64,000 nucleotides of DNA from Methanoregula sp. Lineage in GTDB: Archaea > Halobacteriota > Methanomicrobia > Methanomicrobiales > Methanospirillaceae. Below, one piece after another: positions 18,713 through 28,731 of the stretch. How positions within the stretch are numbered: the stretch's first letter is position 1; the number at the start of each line of letters is the position of its first letter. The notes under the pieces were generated by a model that was not told the origin of the DNA, searched no databases, and was given only the letters and a program-made list of their open reading frames with translations. The stretch is from positions 1-64,000 of the forward strand of contig JBAZQB010000007.1 of NCBI GenBank assembly GCA_041645435.1, written 5' to 3'. Made by a program: the position numbers and the translations under genes.

Positions 18713-19186
18713 TCAGCGCAGTGTCCCGGCAATGCGCCATCCCCCTTCGGGCACCGAAATCTCGAACCGGGCTCCGCAGCCCGGCTCCCCGTTCTCCGTG
18801 ATCGTCATCCGCGTGATGGCAAGGATCTCGCGCGAGAGGTAGAGACCAAGGCCGGTATGTTTCCCGAACCCCCGCTCGAAGAGGCGGGGCCGGCACTCTT
18901 GGGCGATTCCGACGCCGTCGTCCTCGCAGGAGATGATAAGATCGTGGCCCGACCAGCGAGAGCGGAACGTCGGGTCCTTCCGGCACTCCCGCAGGAAGAC
19001 GAACCCGTCCATACCGGGCATCAGGATATCGGAGACGATCCCGTCAAACGGCTCCCTTTTCAGTTTTTCGAGCGCCTCGGCGCCGCCAGCGGCCGTGACA
19101 ACGTTGTATCCCCCGCTCCGCAGCAGGATCTCAAGGAAGTCGCGGTCTTTCGTATCGTCGTTTGCTATCAGCAGCTTCGTTTTCAT
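18713..19186 (-). CDS. Collapsed receiver-histidine kinase fusion
   Basis: 157 residues from the ATG at 19186. A GTG at 19246 is an alternative. Residues 1-85 are the first two thirds of a REC domain (LLIANDD, phosphoacceptor Asp in GIVSDILMPGMDG) and stop near RKDPTF. The chain then continues in frame into the second half of a kinase ATPase domain (ISCEDDGVGI, RLFERGF, GLGLYLSREI). The last third of REC, any PAS, the dimerisation helix and the N-box are absent. An in-frame internal deletion of a REC-PAS-HATPase hybrid explains it. Neither phosphotransfer nor ATP binding is likely to be normal. Confidence 0.65.
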   Translation of the reverse strand: MKTKLLIANDDTKDRDFLEILLRSGGYNVVTAAGGAEALEKLKREPFDGIVSDILMPGMDGFVFLRECRKDPTFRSRWSGHDLIISCEDDGVGIAQECRPRLFERGFGKHTGLGLYLSREILAITRMTITENGEPGCGARFEISVPEGGWRIAGTLR

Positions 19187-19743
19187 CGGTGTCCCCGGTA
19201 TCTTCCGGCTCTCTTGTTTTCCCTTAGGATTCCTGCACGGGTTCACGTTCCTTTAAGAGTGTGCCTTCAGGCCGGCCTGCCCCGGTGGACTGAATTGTCC
19301 CGGCCGGGAAATGCCCGTTACGGCTTCCCGGTGCCCTGACAGCGAACAGGAAACCACGATCTTACGTATCGTAACCCGGGTCAATTCCTCCCTGCCCTGC
19401 GTACCCGTGGACAGCAGTGGCCGGGACATCCCCTGCTCCTGCTAAGGATTACCGCACCTCATCCGAGCAGTATGCGTGAATATCGACAGAAGACCTATAT
19501 CTCCATTCAGGCACTTCACAATTTTCAACTCAAAATTTGCAGCACATGGTCTTGCACTGCCACCCTCGCCCGGGGGCTTCGGGTATATTCCCGGTGTTTC
19601 CCGTAAAAAGAGTAAGGACAAGAAACCCGAGCGGAGTACGTGAAATGCCCCTCTGGATCCCTGTACGGAGCCGGCATACGGGTCCCCCTATCCGGTTCAG
19701 GATCGTACCTGGCGGTACGACCGGCTTTTTTCCAGAGTTTCAG
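19187..19743. other. Intergenic region, no gene seen
   Basis: About 550 bp between the signalling operon and the small membrane protein cluster. Possible frames have no good ribosome-binding sites or recognisable products. Confidence 0.5.
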
Positions 19744-19896
19744 TTATTGGTACAGCAGGAAAAAATACACAACGGCAATGATGCAGATAATCAACAGTCC
19801 CCAGATAATGGACGAGGTCAGGCCGCTCACTAGCAGGACGCCGGCGCTGACAAGAACTGCCCCGATGGTGATGATCCGCTCATTTTTCATGGCCAT
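19744..19896 (-). CDS. Small two-helix membrane protein (50 residues)
   Basis: The product begins MAMKNERIITIGAVL and consists almost entirely of two hydrophobic helices (about 9-26 and 29-47) joined by a short Ser/Thr turn, ending VVYFFLLYQ. GGAAG lies 9 bases upstream of the ATG at 19896. It is the last of four - strand small membrane protein genes. No family is recognised. It is short, but codon use and the hydrophobic pattern are convincing. Confidence 0.55.
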   Translation of the reverse strand: MAMKNERIITIGAVLVSAGVLLVSGLTSSIIWGLLIICIIAVVYFFLLYQ

Positions 19897-19992
19897 GGAT
19901 ATCCACTTCCAATAATCCGGTGCTGGAGTGCCTGTCCTGGCAAGGTCTTCCCCGGCCGCCCGGGAAAAACCGGGCCTGGTGCGGACGACGCC

Positions 19993-20316
19993 TCAGTGAC
20001 ACCCGCCACCGGGCTTTTCTTTCTCATCCTCACCCACCCTGCCCTTCCCTTCATCCGCATCTCCCTCTTTCGTTCCGGGTTCACCATGACTGCCGTGACT
20101 CCCGTGGCTGCCGTGACCCATCCCGCACATGACCAGGTGGAGCCCGATAAAGATCACAAGGAAGATGATCGTTGAATACGCTGCAAGGTGAGCCTGGTGC
20201 TCAATAATAAAGTATGCGGCTATGATGATAAGGAGGGTGACCAGAATATAGCCAAATATGCCCAGTCTCCTGAACCATCCCCCAATGCCACTCATGTCCC
20301 CGCCACAGCAACCCAT
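19993..20316 (-). CDS. Small Cys/His-rich membrane protein (DUF2933-like)
   Basis: 107 residues from the ATG at 20316, chosen because GGGAGGG lies 6 bases upstream. It starts MGCCGGDMSG, has two membrane helices (about 16-36 and 40-60) with YFIIEHQAHL between them, then CGMGHGSHGSHGSHGEPG and an acidic-basic tail. The EH-x-AHL core followed by a His/Gly-rich tail resembles DUF2933 proteins, which sit beside copper exporters in bacteria. Metal binding by the CC and GSH repeats is inferred. Confidence 0.65.
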   Translation of the reverse strand: MGCCGGDMSGIGGWFRRLGIFGYILVTLLIIIAAYFIIEHQAHLAAYSTIIFLVIFIGLHLVMCGMGHGSHGSHGSHGEPGTKEGDADEGKGRVGEDEKEKPGGGCH

Positions 20317-20347
20317 GATTATCCCTCCCCCGGGAAAACTCGATCTT

Positions 20348-20608
20348 TCATGTATTTTTCTCTCCTTTGGTAAAGTAATTGTATATGTACGCAACCGCCG
20401 CGCCGCCAATCAGACCGTATACGAACATCCAGAATGTCATGATGCAGGCTCCGAACCATGACGGTGACCATCCGGGATGCAGCGGGCCGGCAAGGCTGAC
20501 CCATGCAAGCCCGGTCCCGGTGATGACAACAACATGGGCGATTACGAAAGTGAAAGCCCCGATGACGATTCCCGATGCAAGTGCCAGTGCTTTTACGCTG
20601 AACTGCAT
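20348..20608 (-). CDS. Small membrane protein, phage-holin-like family
   Basis: 86 residues from the ATG at 20608 (MQFSVKALALASGIVIGAF). Two hydrophobic helices flank a GPLHPGWSPSW loop and a short basic tail closes the chain. The VKALALASGI start and the GGAAVAYIYNYF end match the small bacteriophage-holin annotation often found next to SHOCT and DUF2933 genes. That name reflects family labelling, and lysis activity is unlikely here. It lies between two metal-type small proteins. Confidence 0.6.
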   Translation of the reverse strand: MQFSVKALALASGIVIGAFTFVIAHVVVITGTGLAWVSLAGPLHPGWSPSWFGACIMTFWMFVYGLIGGAAVAYIYNYFTKGEKNT

Positions 20609-20646
20609 TTCATCTCCCCAGCTACGGACCGGCGCGAAAAAAATTA

Positions 20647-21264
20647 TCAGGGTTTCTGCTCTGGCCTGAGCTGACGGTGAAGCCAGATGACCAGAAGGAT
20701 ACCAACAACCAGCCATACGATGAAGAGCAGTATTGCCAGGAGATACCCAAGCCACATGAGTCCCGAATTCATCATGCCCATCATACCGTAATTCTGGCCA
20801 TAGCCGCCACCCATCATACCCGGGTACCCGTACTGTCCATAACCGCCCATCATGCCCGGGTACCCGCCCGTGGTGGAACCGTATCCCACGGCCAGACGGG
20901 ACACCATCATGTTCGAAGGTCCGGGATACTGGTTCATGAGTTCGACCATGCGCTGCTGGCCAGCGGTGTCAAGGCTGCCTGCCATCATCCTCGTGACCAG
21001 GTCCTGCATCTCGGCATGCGTGGTATTTCCCATGGCACGAATCTCCACCGATTCCATCATCTTTACCCCGCCGGAACCCATCATGCCGTACCCTGCATTC
21101 CCGTATCCCGCGTTCCCGTACCCGTACATCATTCCCGGGTAGAAACCCGCACCATCCGTGGCCGGGCTATCTGCTGTAACGATTCCTCCGATACCGGATG
21201 CAAGGACAAGCACCAGAAGAATAACGACAGCCGTCCTCACTTTACCTGAATATTTTTTTTTCAT
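20647..21264 (-). CDS. Secreted or membrane-anchored Met/Gly/Tyr-rich protein
   Basis: 205 residues. Signal peptide or helix at 10-30 (AVVILLVLVLASGIGGIVTA), then GYGNAGYGNAGYGMMG, a helical middle (HAEMQDLVTRMMAGSLDTAG), a second Met-rich repeat (GYPGMMGGYGQYGYPGMMGG) and a C-terminal membrane helix near 175-195 with a basic tail. Repeated GMM and GYG units recall Met-rich copper-binding proteins and fit the neighbouring Cys/His-rich products. The metal role is an inference. It is first in the cluster and two inverted repeats lie 70-120 bp upstream. Confidence 0.6.
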   Translation of the reverse strand: MKKKYSGKVRTAVVILLVLVLASGIGGIVTADSPATDGAGFYPGMMYGYGNAGYGNAGYGMMGSGGVKMMESVEIRAMGNTTHAEMQDLVTRMMAGSLDTAGQQRMVELMNQYPGPSNMMVSRLAVGYGSTTGGYPGMMGGYGQYGYPGMMGGGYGQNYGMMGMMNSGLMWLGYLLAILLFIVWLVVGILLVIWLHRQLRPEQKP

Positions 21265-21335
21265 ACTTTGAATCCGTCCTCTTTTTATGAATTCGGGAAA
21301 CCCGATACCGGGGTCACGGTGTATAATCCCATAAT

Positions 21336-21385
21336 TATTCCGGGAGAAACTGACTCCCCCGGAATAAATATACGGGATCTCCCGT
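21336..21385. promoter_or_regulatory. Two inverted repeats around a TATA-like stretch upstream of the small membrane protein cluster
   Basis: TATTCCGGG (21336-21344) and CCCGGAATA (21358-21366) form a perfect 9-bp inverted repeat with a 13-nt spacer. ACGGGA and TCCCGT (21372-21385) form a second one with a 2-nt centre. On the - strand an AT-rich GTATATTTAT lies between them. This layout suggests an operator at the promoter of the 21264-19744 cluster (inference). Confidence 0.4.
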
Positions 21386-21774
21386 GATCATTTCCCTGAA
21401 TGCGAAATAGGGGAAAAACCAGATAAAACCGCGTTGGTGTTTCAAAAAATGAGACAAAAAACAGAACATACCGGTTTCCTATCTTCCGGGCATCGCATCT
21501 CTTTTACCAGAGTACATACCCGGCATCCCCGGAAGGATGCCCGGGTACGAAAACAGGAGGAAAGAAAAAAGAGGGATGCCGATTTGCCGGCAAATAATCT
21601 TGTAAAAACCCGGTTTGTCGAACCCGGTGACGGGTTCGGATTTCCCCCCCCTGTGAATCCCTAGCCATAATTATCCATTAATCAGCGACGAGCATTTCGC
21701 GGGAGCGGTATGCGGGGAGCGAGCAGGAGCAGCCGCTTGCGCCGGAGCAGCGCGACAAGCCGGGGGCATCAACA

Positions 21775-22032
21775 TCCCGGGAAATTGAGCGCGGGACAAA
21801 CACGCAACAGCCCGCAGTAAGCTTAGTTATCAAGGATCTTACCGAACGGGACTGGGTAAAGTCCGCTGAAATCCCTTCCGTGTGGAAAGGCCGGCCCGTG
21901 AAAAAGTATTCTCTGGCAATTTCGTTCAAGGAAATTCTGGCAGTCATAACGAAAGAGAAAAAGAGGGAAGCAAACAATCATCTGGAGATTATCCAGAAAC
22001 TCCGGGATGAGATCGTTACGGTTCCCGTATGA
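21775..22032 (+). pseudogene. 5'-truncated copy of the winged-helix regulator
   Basis: 85 codons in the same frame as the regulator at 5167 (SREIERGTNTQQPAVSLVIK to KLRDEIVTVPV, stop TGA). The first third, including the start of the winged helix, is missing and replaced by unrelated sequence (RDKPGAST). The remaining frame has no stops, so loss may be recent. Confidence 0.75.
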
Positions 22033-22340
22033 CTTCATATCCGGGCATTTCCCCCCCTTCCCAGAATATTTCCCGAAAAATATGACCGTCATATCCACAG
22101 TTATTTTGGCGATTCTCAGTACCGGACAGAGTGAAATAGGTGGCAAAATCCGGGGCTGCCGGAACACCAGGAAGGGCCATTGTATGAGGTGGATTTCAGC
22201 CGGATTTTGGCAAACAGGGCGATAATTGGGCATATTCTCCAAAGGAAGTGAAAAGAAGAGATTTACAGGGTTTTCTGGAGAGGGCCGGGATATGAAAGTG
22301 GGAAACCGGGCCCTCACAGGGCTTGTTTTCCCCCGGGTAT
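21775..22340. repeat. Segmental duplication, copy 2 (partner at 5302-5865)
   Basis: Matches copy 1 from TCCCGGGAAATTGAGCGCG through the regulator 3' end and roughly 300 bp of flank with scattered substitutions. Differences are more frequent towards the right end. The left junction is abrupt: the upstream sequence is unrelated to copy 1. Confidence 0.85.
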
Positions 22341-22431
22341 CCGACACCCAAAAAACCCGGAAAAAACAATACATTATGTGGGATAATCGTCTAATAATAA
22401 AACGATACGCTCGCAAAGAAGGTATTTTTCC

Positions 22432-23709
22432 ATGCTTGACATCAGGTTTGTACGGGCCAGCCCGGATATCGTAAAAGCCGATCTCCGGAAGAGAAATGAT
22501 CCTGAGAAAATCCAGTGGGTCGACGACCTGCTTCTTAAGGATGCCCGTTCCCGGGAACTCAAGGTCGAGACGGACGTGCTCCGGCAGCGCCGCAACACCA
22601 TTGCCCGCGAGATCAATGCCGCAAAGAAAGCCGGGCAGGACGCAGGCGCGCTCATGGCAGAGGCAGCAGCGCTTCCCCAGAAGATCCGCGATCACGATAC
22701 CGAACAGGAGGAGATCCGCACCACCGTCAAATCCTATCTCATGCGCCTCCCCAACATCCTCCACGAGAGCGTTCCCGTGGGAAAAGACGATACGGAGAAT
22801 GTCGAGCTCAAAAAAGTCGGCACTCCGCGGACGTTTGACTTCGAGATAAAAAACCACGGCCAGCTCGCATCGGAGCAGGGCTGGGCGGATTTCGAACGGG
22901 CAACAAAGACCAGCGGCGCCGGTTTTTATTTCCTGAAAGGCAGTCTCGTCCTCCTGGATCTTGCGCTCCAGCGGTATGCCATCGACCTGCTGGTGAGGAA
23001 AGGCTTCACCCCGGTTATCCCGCCCTACATGATCAACCGGACCTCCTACGAAGGCGTGACCGATCTCGGCGACTTCGAGAAAGTCATGTACAAGATCGAC
23101 GGGGACGATGCTTACCTGATTGCAACGAGCGAGCACCCGATCGGCGCAATGTTCCAGGACGAAATCTTCGAGGAAAAAGACCTGCCCTTAAGGCTTGCGG
23201 GAATCTCCCCGTGTTTCCGCCGGGAGATCGGCGCGCATGGCCTGGACACGAAAGGTCTTTTCCGGGTTCACCAGTTCACGAAAGTCGAGCAGTTCGTGTA
23301 CTGCATGCCGGAGGATTCCTGGCAGATCCATGAGGAACTCCTCGCCAATGCCGAAGAAGTGTTCCAGAGCCTTGGCCTCCCCTACCGGGTGGTCAATATC
23401 TGTACAGGCGATATCGGCACGGTTGCTGCAAAGAAATACGATATCGAGGCCTGGATGCCGCGTGAGGATGCGTACAAGGAAGTTGTCTCGTGCAGCAACT
23501 GTACCACCTACCAGGCAGTCCGGCTCAATATCAAGGTCCGCGACAAGAGTGAGTTTGAATCCAAGCAGCACCTCCATACCCTGAACTCCACGGCAATCGC
23601 AACGTCCCGGGTTATCCGGGCAATCCTTGAAAATTACCAGGAGTCGGACGGGACCGTCGTGGTCCCAAAAGTCCTTGTGCCCTACATGAACGGGCATGAA
23701 ACGCTCTGA
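22432..23709 (+). CDS. serS: Seryl-tRNA synthetase
   Basis: 425 residues, the normal length for the common class II SerRS rather than the rare methanogen type. Residues about 28-105 are the long antiparallel coiled coil that grips the tRNA. The class II core has motif 2 around GISPCFRREIG and motif 3 around NSTAIATSRVIRAILENYQ. It charges tRNA-Ser with serine, supplying Ser-tRNA and, indirectly, selenocysteine where used. ATG at 22432, in an AT-rich promoter context, is the family-consistent start (MLDIRFVRASPDIV). It appears to be transcribed alone. Confidence 0.93.
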   Translation: MLDIRFVRASPDIVKADLRKRNDPEKIQWVDDLLLKDARSRELKVETDVLRQRRNTIAREINAAKKAGQDAGALMAEAAALPQKIRDHDTEQEEIRTTVKSYLMRLPNILHESVPVGKDDTENVELKKVGTPRTFDFEIKNHGQLASEQGWADFERATKTSGAGFYFLKGSLVLLDLALQRYAIDLLVRKGFTPVIPPYMINRTSYEGVTDLGDFEKVMYKIDGDDAYLIATSEHPIGAMFQDEIFEEKDLPLRLAGISPCFRREIGAHGLDTKGLFRVHQFTKVEQFVYCMPEDSWQIHEELLANAEEVFQSLGLPYRVVNICTGDIGTVAAKKYDIEAWMPREDAYKEVVSCSNCTTYQAVRLNIKVRDKSEFESKQHLHTLNSTAIATSRVIRAILENYQESDGTVVVPKVLVPYMNGHETL

Positions 23710-23787
23710 TCGAAGGCTTGCAGAACCATAAGCCTGCAAACACTTATTTTATTCAGATAACCTAGATAGATACTAGAACGTGGTTGC

Positions 23788-25584
23788 ATGGCATATCCTG
23801 ATCTTTACAATGACGAATCGGTACTCCTGAACGCGCAGAATGTCAAAGTCAAATCCGTGACTTTCGAGGCAATCCTCACGACGAAGCGTCTCATCCTTGT
23901 GGACAGCAAGAAACACATCATCGCACCCCAGGAGATCCTGCTTGCAACCCTCCGGGATGTTGAGGGAGGAGAAAATGCCATCCGCGACTCAACGCTCACC
24001 CTCTCGCTCATCACCAACAGTGGCGCGACAAGGCAGATGATCCTGACATTCTCCAAGACCTCGGGGGGCGACAGGAAGCGCGAGTGCGATGAGTGGATCC
24101 GCGTCCTCAAACAGAACCTCTCCCCCACCTTCCAGCACCACGCTGCCCCGGTTGCTCCCGAACCCCCGGCCCCTGCGCCGGCACCGGAACCCATGTACGT
24201 GCAGGAAACCCCGGCAGCACCACGGATCGAGATCACCAATGCCCCCCAGCCCAAGAAGAAGATCGAGATCGCCCGCCCCATCAAGAAGATAGTTGAAGTT
24301 CCCCCGGCAATGCCAAAACCTGTAGAGACAACCTCGCTTCCCATGGGGTCGTTCTGCAACCGGTGCGGGAACCGCGTGCCCCCGGATTCCGTGTTCTGCA
24401 ACCGCTGCGGAACTCCCGTAGTAAGAGATCCAGCCCTCACGGTTGTAACTGAGGAACCGGTTCCCGCGCCGTCAATTCCCCCTGCACCGGCACCGGCTCT
24501 TCCCGTTTCACCCCCACCACCACCACCCCAGGCCGCAATCCCGCAGATGCATGTCCCGATTCCCCCGCCGGTCTTTGGATCCGTTGCAACCGAGCGCAGG
24601 GAGCGGCCCATCGAGCAGGTCATCCACTCTATCGAACCCCTTATTGCAGACTCGGTTCCGCGAACAGAGCCGTCCCCGCTCATCCAGAAGCCCGGTGTCA
24701 TATCCACGATGGTCACTCACACCGTTACTGAACCTGCACCACCGGAACCGCAGGCCATCCCGTTTGATGCCACGGCTCCCGTTGCCGGTATTCCGTGGCC
24801 GGTAATTACTCCCGATGGAACGGCTCCGGCAGCGGAACCTGCGCCGGCAACTGCACAAGCAGCCGAGTCTGCGGCCCCTGTCGCACCAGTGGCACCTGCC
24901 GCACCCGAAACTCCTGCGGAGATTCCGCCACCTCCTCCCCCGGCGGCACCAAAATCCTCAAAGAAAAAATACATAGCAATCGCCGTTGCGGTTATTGTTA
25001 TCCTTGCCGTAATCGGAAGCGTAATTTTGTTTGCGCTCCCTCAGGGCAGTACCCCTCCCGCAACAACAACTCCTGCAACAACGGCGATTCCAACTGCAAC
25101 CCCTGAGCTTACCGTTAAACCAACTGCAACACCCGCAGAGACCGCAGCGGTTATCTCCTCCCCGACGCCGACCTTGGCAACTCCTGTATCATCCAAAATA
25201 GTCATCCCGTCAACAGGAGTCTGGGTCCGGGTGTACTATCCGGATGGCAACTATGCTGCATCGATCGGCACACCGGGAGCGGAAAGCGCAAAGGCTGATA
25301 CCGGCGAACACATCTACCAGATCTCAACCAGCACCGGCATTGTTGTTGCAAACGTCCAGAAAGTAGATTCAACGGGCAAGGAACTCCTGGTTGAAGTCTA
25401 TAAGAACGGCAACCTGGTTACACAGAAATCAACGACATCCCCGAAAGGGGTAGTTGAGATCCAGGTTGATCTCAAACCCACCCCAACCCCGACAATTGCC
25501 ACAACGGCAACAACGGCAAAACCCGTTACAACGGCAACAACCGCCGTGAATGCAACTGCCAACCAGACGGCAAAGGCAACCTGA
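23788..25584 (+). CDS. Membrane protein with PH-like domain, zinc ribbon, Pro-rich linker and extracytoplasmic tail
   Basis: 598 residues. 1-112: a beta-rich PH/GRAM-like domain (ESVLLNAQNVKVKS, TTKRLILVDSKKHII). 187-212: a double CxxC zinc ribbon (C190, C193, C204, C207; FCNRCG twice). 213-390: Pro/Ala-rich linker. About 393-413: one membrane helix. A Thr/Pro-rich stalk and a beta-type domain follow (TGVWVRVYYPDGNYAASIGT) and the protein ends in another Thr-rich tail. Topology is probably N-in, so the zinc ribbon is cytoplasmic. Likely a membrane-bound scaffold or sensor; no enzyme motif is seen. A TATA-like TTATTTTATT lies 40 bp upstream. Confidence 0.7.
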   Translation: MAYPDLYNDESVLLNAQNVKVKSVTFEAILTTKRLILVDSKKHIIAPQEILLATLRDVEGGENAIRDSTLTLSLITNSGATRQMILTFSKTSGGDRKRECDEWIRVLKQNLSPTFQHHAAPVAPEPPAPAPAPEPMYVQETPAAPRIEITNAPQPKKKIEIARPIKKIVEVPPAMPKPVETTSLPMGSFCNRCGNRVPPDSVFCNRCGTPVVRDPALTVVTEEPVPAPSIPPAPAPALPVSPPPPPPQAAIPQMHVPIPPPVFGSVATERRERPIEQVIHSIEPLIADSVPRTEPSPLIQKPGVISTMVTHTVTEPAPPEPQAIPFDATAPVAGIPWPVITPDGTAPAAEPAPATAQAAESAAPVAPVAPAAPETPAEIPPPPPPAAPKSSKKKYIAIAVAVIVILAVIGSVILFALPQGSTPPATTTPATTAIPTATPELTVKPTATPAETAAVISSPTPTLATPVSSKIVIPSTGVWVRVYYPDGNYAASIGTPGAESAKADTGEHIYQISTSTGIVVANVQKVDSTGKELLVEVYKNGNLVTQKSTTSPKGVVEIQVDLKPTPTPTIATTATTAKPVTTATTAVNATANQTAKAT

Positions 25585-25742
25585 TTTGCCATAACCCTTT
25601 TTTTAACATGCAACAGATTGTGCATAAATGCTCTGGAGAAAACCTCGATTTTGATCGCGTTTTTTCTTTTAAAGACATGGGCTTCCTGCAGAACCCATGT
25701 TCTAACTTCCAGGTTCTGCCATCATAACGCTCCGCGATATAT

Positions 25743-25771
25743 ATGACCGGCGTCATAAACGCTATTTATAT
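25743..25771 (+). promoter_or_regulatory. Promoter with inverted repeat before the secreted repeat protein
   Basis: ATGAC-CGGC-GTCAT (25743-25756) is an inverted repeat ending 8 bp before a TATA box TTTATAT (25765-25771). Transcription would begin near 25795, about 40 bp before the ATG at 25838. The repeat overlaps the expected TFB recognition region, a place where archaeal regulators often bind. Confidence 0.4.
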
Positions 25772-25837
25772 CCTGATTCGTGGGAGTAGATGCCAGACAA
25801 CCTGCACCGCAGGTGTCTGATGCAAGGAACGATAACC

Positions 25838-26587
25838 ATGAAGCAGATCGGAAATTCATTTACGGTCATTGCAGTGCTGGTATGTGCAGCCGTACTGCTT
25901 GTACCGATGGCCCAGGCCCAGGAATCCGCAGCCGGATCAGCTCCGGGCCAGGGTGTATCCGGCAATGGTGGCATGAACCCGATGTCAAACCCCCCCTCGG
26001 GAAATTCTGGGACCTTGAACGGTCCCGGCGGACAGGATACCGGTAACCATGGAAACAGTGGCATGGATGGCAACAGCGGGGGGGACGGGACGTCTCGTGC
26101 ACCGCCATCCGATGGGCAGAATCCGGGTGAGGAACTGGGAACGGGAAACATGACCGGCCACGTCCCGCCATCCGGCGGGTTTGGGAATGCAACCTCCCAG
26201 CGTAACGGGCCCGGTTTTGGAAACATGAGCCGCCAGGGTCCACCCTCCGAAGGTTTCGGCAATGAAACTGCACCGGGTACCATGCCCGGAGAGACACAGG
26301 GTTTTGGAAACATGACTTCTCCTGAGCGACCTGCCGGGGAATTTAGCAACGTGACTTCCCGTGGCGATGCGCAGGGGATGGGAAACATGACGTTCCACGC
26401 ACCCCCGGCGGGGGATTTCGGGAACTCGACGGCAGCGGGAGATGGACCCGGGGCATTGCAGGGGAGCGGGAATATAACCCATCCGCAACCGGGAAACAAC
26501 GAGAACCCGGCCGGGCAAAAATCAGTCACGGCCGGTAATGAGGACATTATAGCCCAGATTAAAGCATTGCTCTCAAAACTGTTCTGA
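25838..26587 (+). CDS. Secreted Gly/Asn-rich repeat protein with many N-glycosylation sequons
   Basis: 249 residues from the ATG at 25838, chosen because AAGGAA lies 8 bases upstream and the signal peptide follows directly (MKQIGNSFTVIAVLVCAAVL, cut after AQA). The mature chain is low in complexity with five or six imperfect repeats of about 30 residues of the form GxGNMT...PPxGGFGNxT. Almost every repeat has an N-x-S/T sequon (NMT, NAT, NMS, NET, NVT, NST, NIT). The end, about 18 residues, is a plain helix (EDIIAQIKALLSKLF). Probably a glycosylated surface or extracellular protein. No family is recognised. Confidence 0.65.
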   Translation: MKQIGNSFTVIAVLVCAAVLLVPMAQAQESAAGSAPGQGVSGNGGMNPMSNPPSGNSGTLNGPGGQDTGNHGNSGMDGNSGGDGTSRAPPSDGQNPGEELGTGNMTGHVPPSGGFGNATSQRNGPGFGNMSRQGPPSEGFGNETAPGTMPGETQGFGNMTSPERPAGEFSNVTSRGDAQGMGNMTFHAPPAGDFGNSTAAGDGPGALQGSGNITHPQPGNNENPAGQKSVTAGNEDIIAQIKALLSKLF

Positions 26588-26989
26588 TACATGGGATGGA
26601 GACGGGAAGATCATATCCTTAAAAAAATCCCCCTTTTTCGTATTCCGGTTTTTCCCTGCTCCCGCAACCGGGGGAAAGAGACCTTACCTTATCTGCCGGG
26701 TGGCAGGGTAGAACCTGGTGGTGGCAGACACTAACCTTTGGAAGACCTGCGATCAATTACCTGGTTTTTTGGCTTTTTTTTAAATGAACGTGAAAATAAG
26801 ATCCATCTGTCATGTTTTCAAGGGGGCTGATGTCCCCGTTCCCCATCACAAGAAACGCCGCCACCCCATGCATGGGGGAACATCACCATGACGGTTCAAT
26901 TTTCCAAATATGAAGATATTTATAAGGTATACGCCAATGGTTGCCTGTAGGCACCCCGTCCAGTTACGGTGCCGGGAGATGCATGATTT
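26588..26989. promoter_or_regulatory. Leader and promoter of the DUF2193 operon with a 14-bp palindrome
   Basis: No gene in this 400-bp gap. CCCCATGCATGGGG at 26864-26877 is a perfect palindrome. A TATA-like TTTATAAG is at 26919-26926, 64 bp ahead of the ATG at 26990. The palindrome lies about 45 bp upstream of the TATA box, so it could be an activator site (inference). Confidence 0.4.
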
Positions 26990-28489
<1,500 letters not shown>

Positions 28490-28518
28490 AAACCTGTACT
28501 GGAGAGATGGAGTTCAAA

Positions 28519-28731
28519 ATGAAGTGTTACGTCTGTGCTAAAGAAGGAAAAGAGACCGATGCCGTTGCAGTCTGTGTTGCCTGCGGTATGGGAACCTGCA
28601 TGAAGCATACGGTCCGGAAAGACGTTGATGTCTGGGAAGGAAGCTATCCTCTTCCCTCACGAAAACTCCCCACCAGGATGCCACGGATGCTCTGCCCTGA
28701 TTGCAGTAATGCGTTTGGGGAGGGCAAGTAA
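28519..28731 (+). CDS. DUF2180 family small zinc-binding protein
   Basis: 70 residues from the ATG at 28519 (GGAG 6 bases upstream). Three metal-ligand pairs are visible: CYVC, CVACGMGTC followed by H, and CPDC, a B-box or treble-clef-like pattern. DUF2180 proteins are common in methanogens and of unknown role. The stop and the aquaporin start overlap as TAATG, so the two are translationally coupled. Confidence 0.75.
   Translation: MKCYVCAKEGKETDAVAVCVACGMGTCMKHTVRKDVDVWEGSYPLPSRKLPTRMPRMLCPDCSNAFGEGK

Noticed and set aside
21823..23136. 437-codon - strand frame across the duplicated segment and serS
   Set aside because: Spans non-coding repeat and the antisense of serS. No start signal; an accident of GC-rich sequence.
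24093..24296. + strand frames overlapping the Pro-rich linker of the zinc-ribbon protein
   Set aside because: Produced by repetitive CCX codons of the real gene read in other frames.
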